A stretch of 64,000 nt of DNA from JAIXWP01 sp041391745 (GTDB taxonomy: Bacteria; Bacteroidota; Bacteroidia; Flavobacteriales_D; Sanyastnellaceae): assembly GCA_041391745.1 (NCBI GenBank), contig JAWKNK010000007.1:1-64000 (forward strand). Reading direction: 5' to 3'. The notes beneath the pieces are model-generated. The model worked only from the letters and a program-made list of their open reading frames with translations. It was not told the DNA's origin and ran no database searches. Positions 9,812 through 18,768 of this stretch are shown in pieces. The first letter of the stretch is position 1. Each line of letters starts with the position of its first letter. Both the position numbers and the translations under genes were made by a program.

Positions 9812-10197
9812 TTTTCGAGGTCTTGTTGGTTATTTCTAACCACTCTCACATTACCGCCAAACAATGAGTTGGCAATGGAAATTATCAAACTCAGCCAAAA
9901 TGCTGACCAAAATCCGTCCACTCTGAAATGATTGTTGGGAATAATTTCCTTTGCTATCAGTATAATCACAGCATTGATTACCAAAAGAAATAACCCGAAA
10001 GTGATAATAGTGGCGGGAATGGTTAGGAAAACCAAAAGAGGTTTTACAAAGGCGTTCAATAGGGCAAGAATTAATGCCGCTACAAGTGCAATCCATGGGG
10101 CGCTAAACCATACCCCGTCCAACCACCAGTCACCTACAATCAAGGCGAGTGCGGTGATCATCATTTGGAGAATTGAAGTTTTGAATTTAGGATCCAT
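9808..10197 (-). CDS. phage holin family IV (DUF360-like) small membrane protein
   Basis: 129 residues from the ATG at 10197 (MDPKFKTSILQMMIT); a longer frame opens at 10239 but its extra residues are not hydrophobic or family-like. Four hydrophobic segments span nearly the whole protein, with the family features ALLNAFVKPLLVFLTIPATI and FGLFLLVINAVII. Despite the family name these are ordinary chromosomal inner-membrane proteins in many bacteria, and there is no sign of phage here. It is convergent with the lipoprotein gene. Confidence 0.85.
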   Translation of the reverse strand: MDPKFKTSILQMMITALALIVGDWWLDGVWFSAPWIALVAALILALLNAFVKPLLVFLTIPATIITFGLFLLVINAVIILIAKEIIPNNHFRVDGFWSAFWLSLIISIANSLFGGNVRVVRNNQQDLEN

Positions 10198-10278
10198 GAG
10201 CACAAATATATCCTTTTCTTGGTGGTTAAATGTGGACAAACGTTCACAAAAACACTTGTTTAGGCTAATTTGTGAGGG

Positions 10279-10286
10279 TATTTTTG
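10279..10286 (+). promoter_or_regulatory. -7 box (TATTTTTG) for the transaldolase gene
   Basis: Exact TAnnTTTG match 15 bp before the ATG at 10302. A CTTG 20 bp upstream (10255-10258) gives three of four matches to the -33 TTTG element. Confidence 0.5.
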
Positions 10287-10301
10287 CAAAAAAATAAAGT
10301 C

Positions 10302-10973
10302 ATGAAATTTTTTATTGATACAGCAAATCTTGATCAAATCCGCGAAGCACACGCTTTGGGAGTATTGGATGGAGTTACCACTAACCCTAGCTTAATGGCT
10401 AAGGAAGGTATTTCTGGAAAAAACAATGTACTGAAGCATTATGTGGACATCTGTGAGATTGTGGGCGAAGGCGACGTTTCTGCGGAAGTTATTGCAACAG
10501 ATCTTGAAGGTATCATTAAAGAAGGAGAAGAGCTAGCAGCTTTGCACCCAAACATCGTTGTGAAAGTACCTATGATCAAGGATGGCGTTAAGGCTTTGAA
10601 GTATTTTTCAGACAAAGGGATTAAAACAAATTGCACGTTAGTTTTTTCTGCTGGTCAAGCACTTTTGGCCGCTAAAGCTGGTGCGTCATATGTGAGTCCT
10701 TTCATCGGACGTTTGGACGATGTTTCAACAGACGGTATTCAATTGATCGAACAAATTCGATTGATTTATGACAATTATGGTTACGATACAGAAATCCTAG
10801 CCGCGTCAGTTCGTCACCCAATGCACATTATTCAGTGCGCTGAGATCGGTGCAGATGTCATGACAGGTCCTTTGAGTGCAATTATGGCTTTGTTGAAGCA
10901 CCCGCTTACAGATAGCGGACTTGCTCAATTCTTGGCAGATCGAAATGCCACGCTGAAGCAGCGAAATAAATGA
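10302..10973 (+). CDS. fsa: fructose-6-phosphate aldolase / transaldolase (short form)
   Basis: 223 residues, the usual length of the short FSA/TalC subfamily. The start MKFFIDTANLDQIREAHALG is the conserved family opening, and I chose it over the upstream extension. GVTTNPSLMAKEG and the Schiff-base lysine region NIVVKVPMIKDG are present, with the C-terminal LMALLKHPLTDSGLAQF helix. Members cleave fructose 6-phosphate or transfer dihydroxyacetone units; aldolase and transaldolase activities cannot be told apart by sequence. A good -7 promoter box lies 15 bp upstream. Confidence 0.95.
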   Translation: MKFFIDTANLDQIREAHALGVLDGVTTNPSLMAKEGISGKNNVLKHYVDICEIVGEGDVSAEVIATDLEGIIKEGEELAALHPNIVVKVPMIKDGVKALKYFSDKGIKTNCTLVFSAGQALLAAKAGASYVSPFIGRLDDVSTDGIQLIEQIRLIYDNYGYDTEILAASVRHPMHIIQCAEIGADVMTGPLSAIMALLKHPLTDSGLAQFLADRNATLKQRNK

Positions 10974-11595
10974 TAGTAGAGATTTTTCTGAAAATATCGA
11001 CACCAAGAAGCTTTCGCGCATTGTAGAGATTTTGCGCGATGGTGGAGTGATTATATACCCCACGGATACTGTATATACTATGGGGTGCGCTCTTTCGTCG
11101 TCAAAAGCAATTGAACGTGTAGCAAAGTTGAAAGGAGTGAAGATGGAAAAGGCAAGATTCTCAATCGTATGTTCGGATTTGTCTCATTTGAGCGAATATG
11201 CTCAGCCGGTTTCAAATCCTGTCTTCAAATTGATGAAGACATTATTGCCTGGGCCGTATACCTTTATTCTTGAAGCGAGCAAGAGTATTCCGCGATACTT
11301 TGAAGCCAACCGAAAGTCTATAGGTATACGCGTTCCAGACAACTCCATCATTCGTACACTAGTGGAAATGCTCGGAGAGCCTATTATTTCTACCTCCATC
11401 CACAGCGACGACGATATTCTTGAATACTCAACGGAACCTCTGCATATCGCTGAAAAATGGGAGAATCAAGTTGATTTTGTCATTGATGGCGGCACAGGAG
11501 GACTTGATGCGTCCACTATAATCGATTGCACTGGTGGTGGAATTGAAATTGTGCGCCGTGGCAAAGGGGTGGAAGCAGCGGAACAGCTGATCTAG
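10970..11595 (+). CDS. Sua5/YciO/YrdC-family protein (threonylcarbamoyl-AMP synthase-like), start uncertain
   Basis: Sua5/YrdC proteins make threonylcarbamoyl-AMP for the t6A37 tRNA modification; YciO paralogues have less clear roles. The conserved opening GGVIIYPTDTVYTMGCA is present, along with KGVKMEKARFSIVCSDLSHL, SIGIRVPDN and a C-terminal GGGIEIVRRGKG. The frame is coding well upstream of the first TTG (11032), with residues SENIDTKKLSRIVEILRDGG. The ATG at 10970 would start it if one base is missing near 10974. The transaldolase stop codon overlaps this ATG, as expected for coupled genes. No AUG lies in the correct frame as printed. Confidence 0.8.
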
Positions 11596-11685
11596 TTCCT
11601 CACATCAAATCGTTTGCAAGTTTCTAATTTTCTCGCATTGCAATAATTGGCTCGATTTTACTTTGTTCTCGGTAAAGTCTGACCA

Positions 11686-14600
11686 ATGATGAAAATAGTC
11701 TTGAGATTTTTAACAGTGTTGCTTTTGTTCGCAGGAATGCGCGCATCAGCGCAACAACCTATCGCACTCTACGATGATTCGAAAGTGTACAATGAAGCAG
11801 TTCATTTGTTTGAACATGAAAAATTCGCTGCTGCACAACATCGTTTTGAGGAATACATCAAAGTTCAAAAAGATCCGCAACATGCGCTTCGTATCAATTC
11901 GGAATATTACCGAGGAGTTTGCGCTTTATATCTTTTGCAAAAGGATGCTGAATTCCTTTTAGAGGCTTTTGTAAGGGAGCATCCAGATTCGCCTTGGAAA
12001 AAGGAAGCGTATTTTGAATTGGCTTCTTTTTATTACAAAAATAAGTCGTATAAAAAATCATTGGAATGGTTTGATTTGGTGGATCCTGCTGATTTGACCA
12101 ACGATCAACGTATTGCTTTTTATTACAAGAGACATTCACGTTTGAAACGGATGATTTTGCCAACGCGCGTCAAGATTTTTTTGAAGTAAAAGGAGTAGAA
12201 TCGCAATATAAGCAGGCGGCAATTTATTACTACTCGCATATTGCATATACACAAGATGATTTGCAAACGGCTTTAGAAGGATTTAAAGTATTGGAGTCAG
12301 ACCCAAATTTTAGTCCCATTGTTCCGTATTACATCACACAGATTTACTACAAACAAAAGAAATACGACGAGTTATTGGCGTACGCACCCGCGGTGCTTGA
12401 CTCGGCAAAAAATAACACTACCAAGCGTGTTCCTGAAATCGCGCGCTTAATTGGTGATGCTTATTTTATTAAAGAAAAATATAGCGACGCTCTTCCGTAT
12501 CTAGAGCAATATCATCAAGGCGTACCTAAAAATGAAATCAGCAGAAGACAATTACCAGTTGGGATACACTTACTACAGAACTGGGGATTATGAAAATGCA
12601 ATAACCGCTTTTGGGAAGTGTGATGGTAGCGATGAGCTGTATCAATTGGCAACCTACAATCTTGGAGATTGCTATTTAAAATTGGATAAAAAGGAATATG
12701 CTCGTAATGCATTCGCGGAAGCCAGCGAAATGGAGTACAATCGAGAAATTCAGGAAGATGCGATGTTCAATTATTCAAAATTGGCCTTTGAACTTTCTTA
12801 CAATCCTTTCCACGAAGCCATTACCGCATTCGAAGATTATTTGAATAAATATCCAGATAGTCCGCGAAGAGATGAAGCCTATGAATTCTTGTTGAATGTT
12901 TACATGAAAACGAGAAACTACGAGAAGGCCCTTGCATCATTGGATAAGATTCAAAACAAGGATGCTCGTGTAAAAGAGGCCTACCAGATTGTGGCCTACA
13001 ATAGAGGTGTGGAGCTATATCAAGCCGATGATATGGTGAATTCAGAAAAATTCTTTGATAAAGTAAATACGTATCCTGTAAATCCATTGTTGACTTCGGA
13101 AGCGAAATTTTGGAAAGCAGAAATTTCATACAAGCAAAGAGATTACAGCAAGGCCATTACACGATACAATTCGTTTCTCACTGATCAGGGTTCAATCAAC
13201 TCTGAATTCTATGGTTTAGCTAACTACGGAATTGGATATTGTTATTTCAAACTTGGAAATGATGAAAATAATTTCCAAACGATGAAAGATTTGTATGCAA
13301 ATGCCAATACGGCTTTCAGAAAATATGCAGAGGGCACATGGCAGAAAGATCCAAGGAAATTGAACGATTGCTACTTGAGAATAGGTGATTGCTTTTATGT
13401 AAACAAGAGCTATGCACAAGCTATTCAATACTATGATCGCGTGGCCGACAATTCACAAGGAAATAAGGACTATGCGATGTTTCAAAAAGCAATGTGTTAC
13501 GGCTACGACAATCAAGCGGATAAAAAAGCTTGGGTAATGAAGAGCTTGCTTGCAGAAATTCCAGATTCGAAATTTAAAGTCGACGCGAAGTATGAATTAG
13601 CAAAGACGTATCTCTTCCAAGAAAGATTGGAGGAAGCTAAGAATTACTACAATGATATTTTACAAAATCACACCACTTCTGTTTATGTGAAAAAGGCCTT
13701 GGCCGACATGTGCGTGATATATGTGAAGCAAGGCAACGTAGCAAAAGTGAAGTCTACCTGGAATGAGCTGTTTAGTAAATATCCAAACGATCCGATTCTT
13801 ATAGATGTTGTAACCACTGTGAGAAGCACACTTATCGAAGATGTGGAATTCCAAAATCAAATCAAGAGTCTGAAAATTATCAATGTCAATGATGAAGACA
13901 TTGAGTCGGATGTTTATGCAAAAGCGAGCAACGCAGCTTACGACGGCAATTGTGATTTGGCCATTGAAAAGCTGAGCAATTATCTGCAGCAGTTTCAACC
14001 AGCTTACTTTGGTGTAGAGGCGAACTATCTTTTGGCGAATTGCTATTTTGAAAAAGGCAATGAAGAAAAAGCACTGAATTCGTACAACTTCGTAATCGCA
14101 AGTCCTTTGAGTGATTACACCGAGCAGAGTTTGGTAGTAGCTTCAACCATCAATTACAACAGAAAGAATTATTCGGTAGCAGCAGACCATTACCAGGAAT
14201 TGGAAAACATGGCAGTTATCAAAATCAATGTGCTTGAAGCGCAAATTGGTTTGATGCGTTGCTATTACTTCCTGGGAGAGAAGAGCAGTGCGCTGCAATA
14301 TGCGGATAAGGTTATCGTGAATTCAAGTACTCCAGAAGATATTAGAACTACCGCCTACTTGTGGAGAGGAAGAATTAAGATGGATAATGATGATGATGCG
14401 GGTGCTACTGTAGATTTTAAAGAAGTGATTAAGAGAGGAGGTCCGTTGGCTGCTGAAGCAAAGTACAATATTGCTTTTATGTATTACAGAGCTAGCGAAT
14501 ACAAAAAGGCTGAAACAGAAATCTTCCAGCACATAGAAAAATACTCCGCTTATGCTGAGTGGAAATACAAATCCTTCTTGCTGTTAGCTGATGTATATGT

Positions 14601-14784
14601 AGGTATGGATGATCTTTTCCAAGCAAAAGCTACATTGAATGCCATTTTAGATAAAGTGGATGAGCAATGGGTGCGCGATGAAGCACAAGCGAAATTGAAA
14701 GCTATAGATGAATTGGAAAATCCAACACCTGATACCAATCAAAATAGTGATTTGGAAATTGATTTAGTACCATCAAATGATTAA
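11686..14784 (+). CDS. large periplasmic tetratricopeptide repeat protein, two frameshifts
   Basis: About 1030 residues when joined. A signal peptide (FLTVLLLFAGMRASAQ) is followed by many TPR-like helical pairs (for example ALRINSEYYRGVCALYLLQK and DNYQLGYTYYRTGDYENAI). The frame moves near 12132 (a base lost before TTCACGTTTGAAACG) and again near 12535; both look like single-base errors because TPR coding continues on both sides. Similar proteins in Bacteroidota are encoded next to outer-membrane beta-barrel partners, as here, and are thought to act in the periplasm. The end (SDLEIDLVPSND) overlaps the start region of the outer-membrane protein gene. Confidence 0.85.
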
Positions 14785-14788
14785 TAAC

Positions 14789-16560
14789 ATGAAGAGCATA
14801 AAATTAATTTTATCAGTGCTGTTGTTTGCTATTGGTGGGCAACTCTTGGCGCAGCGAGACACTACCATTCATATGGAGTCTCAATTTGAAGGTGAGCGTA
14901 AACTCTTCTTGAAAGATGCGAATAAGCTATCCGTTAATCCATTTGTAAAAGAGCAAATGGTAGATATGTTGACCATTCGCTATTCTACGCTTCCAACGCG
15001 CAAGGCCTTTCTCATAGATCCTAAAGCAATATCACCTGCCAAAATCAATGTGGAAGATAAATTGGCGAGACTTTACCGTGGTTATATCAAAGTGGGTTAT
15101 GGAACCTACGGAACGGTTCCTGCGGATTTTTACTTTACAGACGGTAGATCGAAGAAAGGAACATTTGGAGTGAATTATCACATGCTTCGAAGTTCAGGAT
15201 TGTCATTGAATGATAACGATACCATTCCAGATCGCTACAGCGAAAACAAAGTGGAATTGTGGGGGAGAAGATTCATTAAGAAAAGTGTTTTGGAAGCAGC
15301 TGTGAATTGGGAAAGAAACCTGAATCATTGGTATGGATTCGACAACCAAACCATTGATGGTTCCCGCCTTGTATTGGATAGTTTACGTCAGCGCCTTAAT
15401 ACCTTTGGAGGTCGTGCGTCATTTAGAACCTACAACCGCGACACGGCAGATTTAAACTTCGGAACTTCTATTGCCATCCGTGGAACAAGCGACCTCTACA
15501 AAGGAAAGGAAACCAATGTGGATTGGGTAGCAACTGCTAGTAAGTTGGTGAACACAGAACTTTTCTCGGGAGAGGTTGGAGTAAATTATAACAGTTTCGC
15601 TTATGTCGGACCTGATTTGAGTAAGTATGGTTATCCATTGTTGGGTGAAGAGGACATTAGAGAAAGAAAGTTCGATAATGCGGTAGTGCGATTGATTCCA
15701 ATGGCGCAAACTGTTTGGAGAGATTTACGCGCAAAAGTGGGTATGGCATTATACATCGAAGCGAGAGGGGAGAATCCTGGTCACTTTTATCCATTGGCAG
15801 AAGTTTCATATAATTTGTTAGATGGCCTGATCGTGCCTTATGCGGGTATTCGTGGCGGCGTAGAGCAAAACAGCTACCTCGATTTGTACAAGCAGAATCC
15901 ATTTATTCAAACATTCCCAGATTTGAGAAATAAGAATACCAAATTTGATATGTATGGAGGTGTTGGTGGTGCAATTTCAAGTGAATTGTCTTTCAGTGCT
16001 GGAGTCAATTACTATTCATACGACAACTTTGCATATTTCGTGAATGACAGCTTGTATTCTAGCGACAGCGTTCCTACATTTTTCACAAGCCAAGGAAATA
16101 AGTTCACCATCATTTATGATCAACTAAAGACCTTGAATATCCATGGGAATTGGCATATTACAATGGCAAAAAGTGGAAGGCCAATATTCGCGGTGATTAT
16201 TTCCAATATGATGAAGGTGCAGAAGTACATGCATGGCACCAGCCAGCCTTGAAGTTTACCGCGGGTGGTCAGTACAATTTGAGAGATAAATTCACCGTAG
16301 GAACCCAGATTTTCTATGTAGGTTCAAGATGGGCCAAATCGCTTGTTCCTGTGGCGGGGGTTGATCCTGAGCCAGATGGGTCATATCACTACAAATTAGA
16401 TGGCTTCACTGACATCAATTTCAATTTTGAATATCGTTATAATAAGCGCCTGTCTGCATGGGTTCAGTTCAACAACACCCTTGCCTTGAAATACCAACGT
16501 TGGAGCGGTTACAACACCCAACGTTTTGTAGGCGTTATGGGGGTTACTTACGCCTTTTAA
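14789..16560 (+). CDS. outer-membrane beta-barrel protein partner of the TPR protein, one frameshift
   Basis: About 590 residues with a signal peptide (MKSIKLILSVLLFAIGGQLLAQ). I chose the ATG at 14789 because it starts directly with this peptide; an ATG at 14777 is also possible. The mature protein is rich in alternating aromatic and polar beta-strands and ends in YNTQRFVGVMGVTYAF, with the terminal aromatic residue typical of outer-membrane barrels. A single lost G near 16146 (ggg gaa ttg gca tat) breaks the frame, but both parts are clearly one barrel. It directly follows the TPR gene, suggesting a paired periplasmic/outer-membrane complex of unknown role. Confidence 0.83.
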
Positions 16561-16632
16561 AAGGTGTTGATGAATTGTTAAAAAAGATGCCTCAAAAAGG
16601 GGCGGAAATATCAATAATTACGGGCTTTTCCT

Positions 16633-16640
16633 TATCTTTG
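16633..16640 (+). promoter_or_regulatory. -7 box (TATCTTTG) upstream of gyrB
   Basis: Exact TAnnTTTG match, but it lies before the hairpin terminator at 16652-16678 rather than after it. No clear -33 element was seen. It may drive a leader that reads into the hairpin, or may be chance. Confidence 0.35.
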
Positions 16641-16651
16641 TGTGCCTGTAG

Positions 16652-16678
16652 AAAAAGGCTGTTTTGCAGCCTTTTTTT
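16652..16678 (+). terminator. intrinsic terminator between the outer-membrane protein gene and gyrB
   Basis: AAAAAGGCTG-TTTTG-CAGCCTTTTT with a continuing T run. It should end the TPR/outer-membrane protein transcript. Confidence 0.85.
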
Positions 16679-16731
16679 ATTACCTAAAGATAATCTAGTT
16701 AACCATAATTTTTTGATAGTCTGACTCCATT

Positions 16732-18693
16732 ATGAGTGAAGAATTAAAAGGTCCTGCGGCACCTAATTATACCGCAGATAATATCCAGAGCCTTGAGGGT
16801 ATGGAGCACGTTAGAATGCGTCCTGCCATGTACATTGGTGATATCGGAACTCGTGGTCTTCACCACTTGGTTTATGAGGTTGTAGACAACTCAATCGATG
16901 AGGCTCTGGCTGGATACTGTGATACAGTTCATGTAACCATCAACGAAGGAAACTCAATCACTGTTGAAGATAATGGTCGTGGTATTCCTGTCGGAATGCA
17001 CAAGAAGGAAGGTGTATCCGCACTTCAAGTGGTTATGACCAAAATCGGTGCAGGTGGTAAGTTCGATAAAGGATCTTACAAAGTTTCTGGTGGACTCCAT
17101 GGTGTTGGTGTATCGTGTGTGAATGCACTTTCAACACACCTGAGAGCGGAAGTTCATTTGGACGGAAAAATTTATGTTCAAGAATACTCCATTGGTAAAC
17201 CTTTGTTTCCTGTAAGAGAAGAAGGAACAACTGATAAAAGAGGTACTATCGTTACCTTCCAACCAGACGCTTCCATTTTTGATACAACTGAATACAACAA
17301 GGAAACTCTAGCAAATCGTTTGCGTGAACTTTCTTTCTTGAACAAAGGCATCAAACTTACTCTTACAGATAAGCGTGTGTTGGATGAAAATGGAAATGCG
17401 GAAACTGAAGAGTTTTTCTCTAAAGAAGGTTTGGAAGAATTCGTGAAATATTTGGATGAAAGCCGAACAGCAATGATCCAAAAAGTAATTCACATGGAAA
17501 GAACCGATGGTGAAATTCCTGTGGAAGTTGCGATGACTTACAATGATTCTTACAATGAGAATATTCACTCATACGTTAACAATATCAATACCCACGAAGG
17601 TGGTACACACCTGCAAGGTTTTAGAAGAGGTCTTACAAGCACTCTGAAAAACTACGCTGAAAAAAGTGGCTTGCTGGATAAATTGAAAATTGAAATTTCT
17701 GGCGATGACTTCCGCGAAGGCTTAACAGCTGTGGTGAGTGTTAAAGTTGCAGAACCTCAATTTGAAGGACAGACAAAAACAAAGCTTGGTAACAAAGAAG
17801 CAGTAGCTCCCGTTAGCCAAGTAGTGAGCGAAATGCTTGAAGCTTACCTTGAGGAAAATCCAAATGATGCGAAGGCCATCGTAAATAAAGTGGTGCTTGC
17901 TGCACAAGCACGTATCGCTGCACGTAAAGCACGCGAAATGGTGCAACGTAAAGGAGTTGGAACAGGAGGCGGTCTGCCAGGTAAATTGGCCGATTGTTCT
18001 GAAAAGGATCCTGTAAAGAGTGAGCTTTTCTTGGTTGAGGGTGACTCAGCTGGAGGAACAGCCAAACAAGGTCGCGATCGCGTGTTCCAAGCAATTCTTC
18101 CACTTAGAGGTAAAATCCTGAATGTGGAGAAAGCTATGCAACATAGAATCTTGGAAAATGAAGAAATCAAGAATATTTATACAGCTTTAGGTGTATTCAT
18201 CGGAACAGAGGAAGACAGCAAAGCGCTTAATATTGCCAAGCTTCGTTATCACAAGATTGTTATCATGTGTGATGCTGACGTGGATGGTTCTCACATTGAA
18301 ACGTTGATCTTGACATTCTTCTTCAGACACATGAAGGAATTGATAGAAAAAGGATACATCTATATTGCGACACCACCACTTTATCTTGTGAAGAAAGGTG
18401 CGAAGCAACAATATGCTTGGACTGAAGCTGAGCGTGACCAATTGATTCAAGAAATGAAGGGTGCTGGTAGCGAGAGCAGCGTAAACATCCAACGTTATAA
18501 GGGTCTTGGTGAGATGAATGCTGAGCAGCTTTGGGAAACTACTTTGAATCCTGAACACAGAACACTTCGTCGTGTTACGATTGAAAATGCTGCCCAATGC
18601 GATCACATTTTCTCTATGTTGATGGGAGATGATGTACCACCTCGAAGAGCTTTCATCGAAGCGAATGCGAAATACGCGAAGATCGACGTTTAA
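16732..18693 (+). CDS. gyrB: DNA gyrase subunit B
   Basis: 653 residues, normal for Bacteroidota GyrB. The ATPase (GHKL) domain shows VVDNSIDEALAGYC, DNGRGIPVG and LHGVGVSCVNALS; the TOPRIM domain shows LVEGDSAGGTAKQGRD, PLRGKILNVEKA and the DADVDGSHI metal site; the C-terminal part has QRYKGLGEMNAEQLWETT. With GyrA (not in this window) it forms the topoisomerase that introduces negative supercoils using ATP. Start MSEELKGPAAPNYTADNIQ precedes the conserved LEGMEHVRMRPAMYIG, so the ATG at 16732 is well supported. Confidence 0.99.
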   Translation: MSEELKGPAAPNYTADNIQSLEGMEHVRMRPAMYIGDIGTRGLHHLVYEVVDNSIDEALAGYCDTVHVTINEGNSITVEDNGRGIPVGMHKKEGVSALQVVMTKIGAGGKFDKGSYKVSGGLHGVGVSCVNALSTHLRAEVHLDGKIYVQEYSIGKPLFPVREEGTTDKRGTIVTFQPDASIFDTTEYNKETLANRLRELSFLNKGIKLTLTDKRVLDENGNAETEEFFSKEGLEEFVKYLDESRTAMIQKVIHMERTDGEIPVEVAMTYNDSYNENIHSYVNNINTHEGGTHLQGFRRGLTSTLKNYAEKSGLLDKLKIEISGDDFREGLTAVVSVKVAEPQFEGQTKTKLGNKEAVAPVSQVVSEMLEAYLEENPNDAKAIVNKVVLAAQARIAARKAREMVQRKGVGTGGGLPGKLADCSEKDPVKSELFLVEGDSAGGTAKQGRDRVFQAILPLRGKILNVEKAMQHRILENEEIKNIYTALGVFIGTEEDSKALNIAKLRYHKIVIMCDADVDGSHIETLILTFFFRHMKELIEKGYIYIATPPLYLVKKGAKQQYAWTEAERDQLIQEMKGAGSESSVNIQRYKGLGEMNAEQLWETTLNPEHRTLRRVTIENAAQCDHIFSMLMGDDVPPRRAFIEANAKYAKIDV

Positions 18694-18714
18694 GAAAGTT
18701 AAACTTCAAGACAT

Positions 18715-18752
18715 AAAAAAGCCCCCTCATTCTGAATGAGGGGGCTTTCTTT
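18715..18752. terminator. bidirectional terminator between gyrB and the M43 protease gene
   Basis: AAAGCCCCCTCATT/AATGAGGGGGCTTT is a strong inverted repeat with A residues before and T residues after, suited to ending both converging transcripts. Confidence 0.9.
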
Positions 18753-18768
18753 TTGTATCTGTAATGAA

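Noticed and set aside
9808..10197. Prophage inferred from the holin-family name
   Set aside because: This family is a common chromosomal membrane protein; no phage genes are nearby.
9932..10297. 121-codon plus-strand open frame
   Set aside because: Antisense shadow of the holin-family gene.
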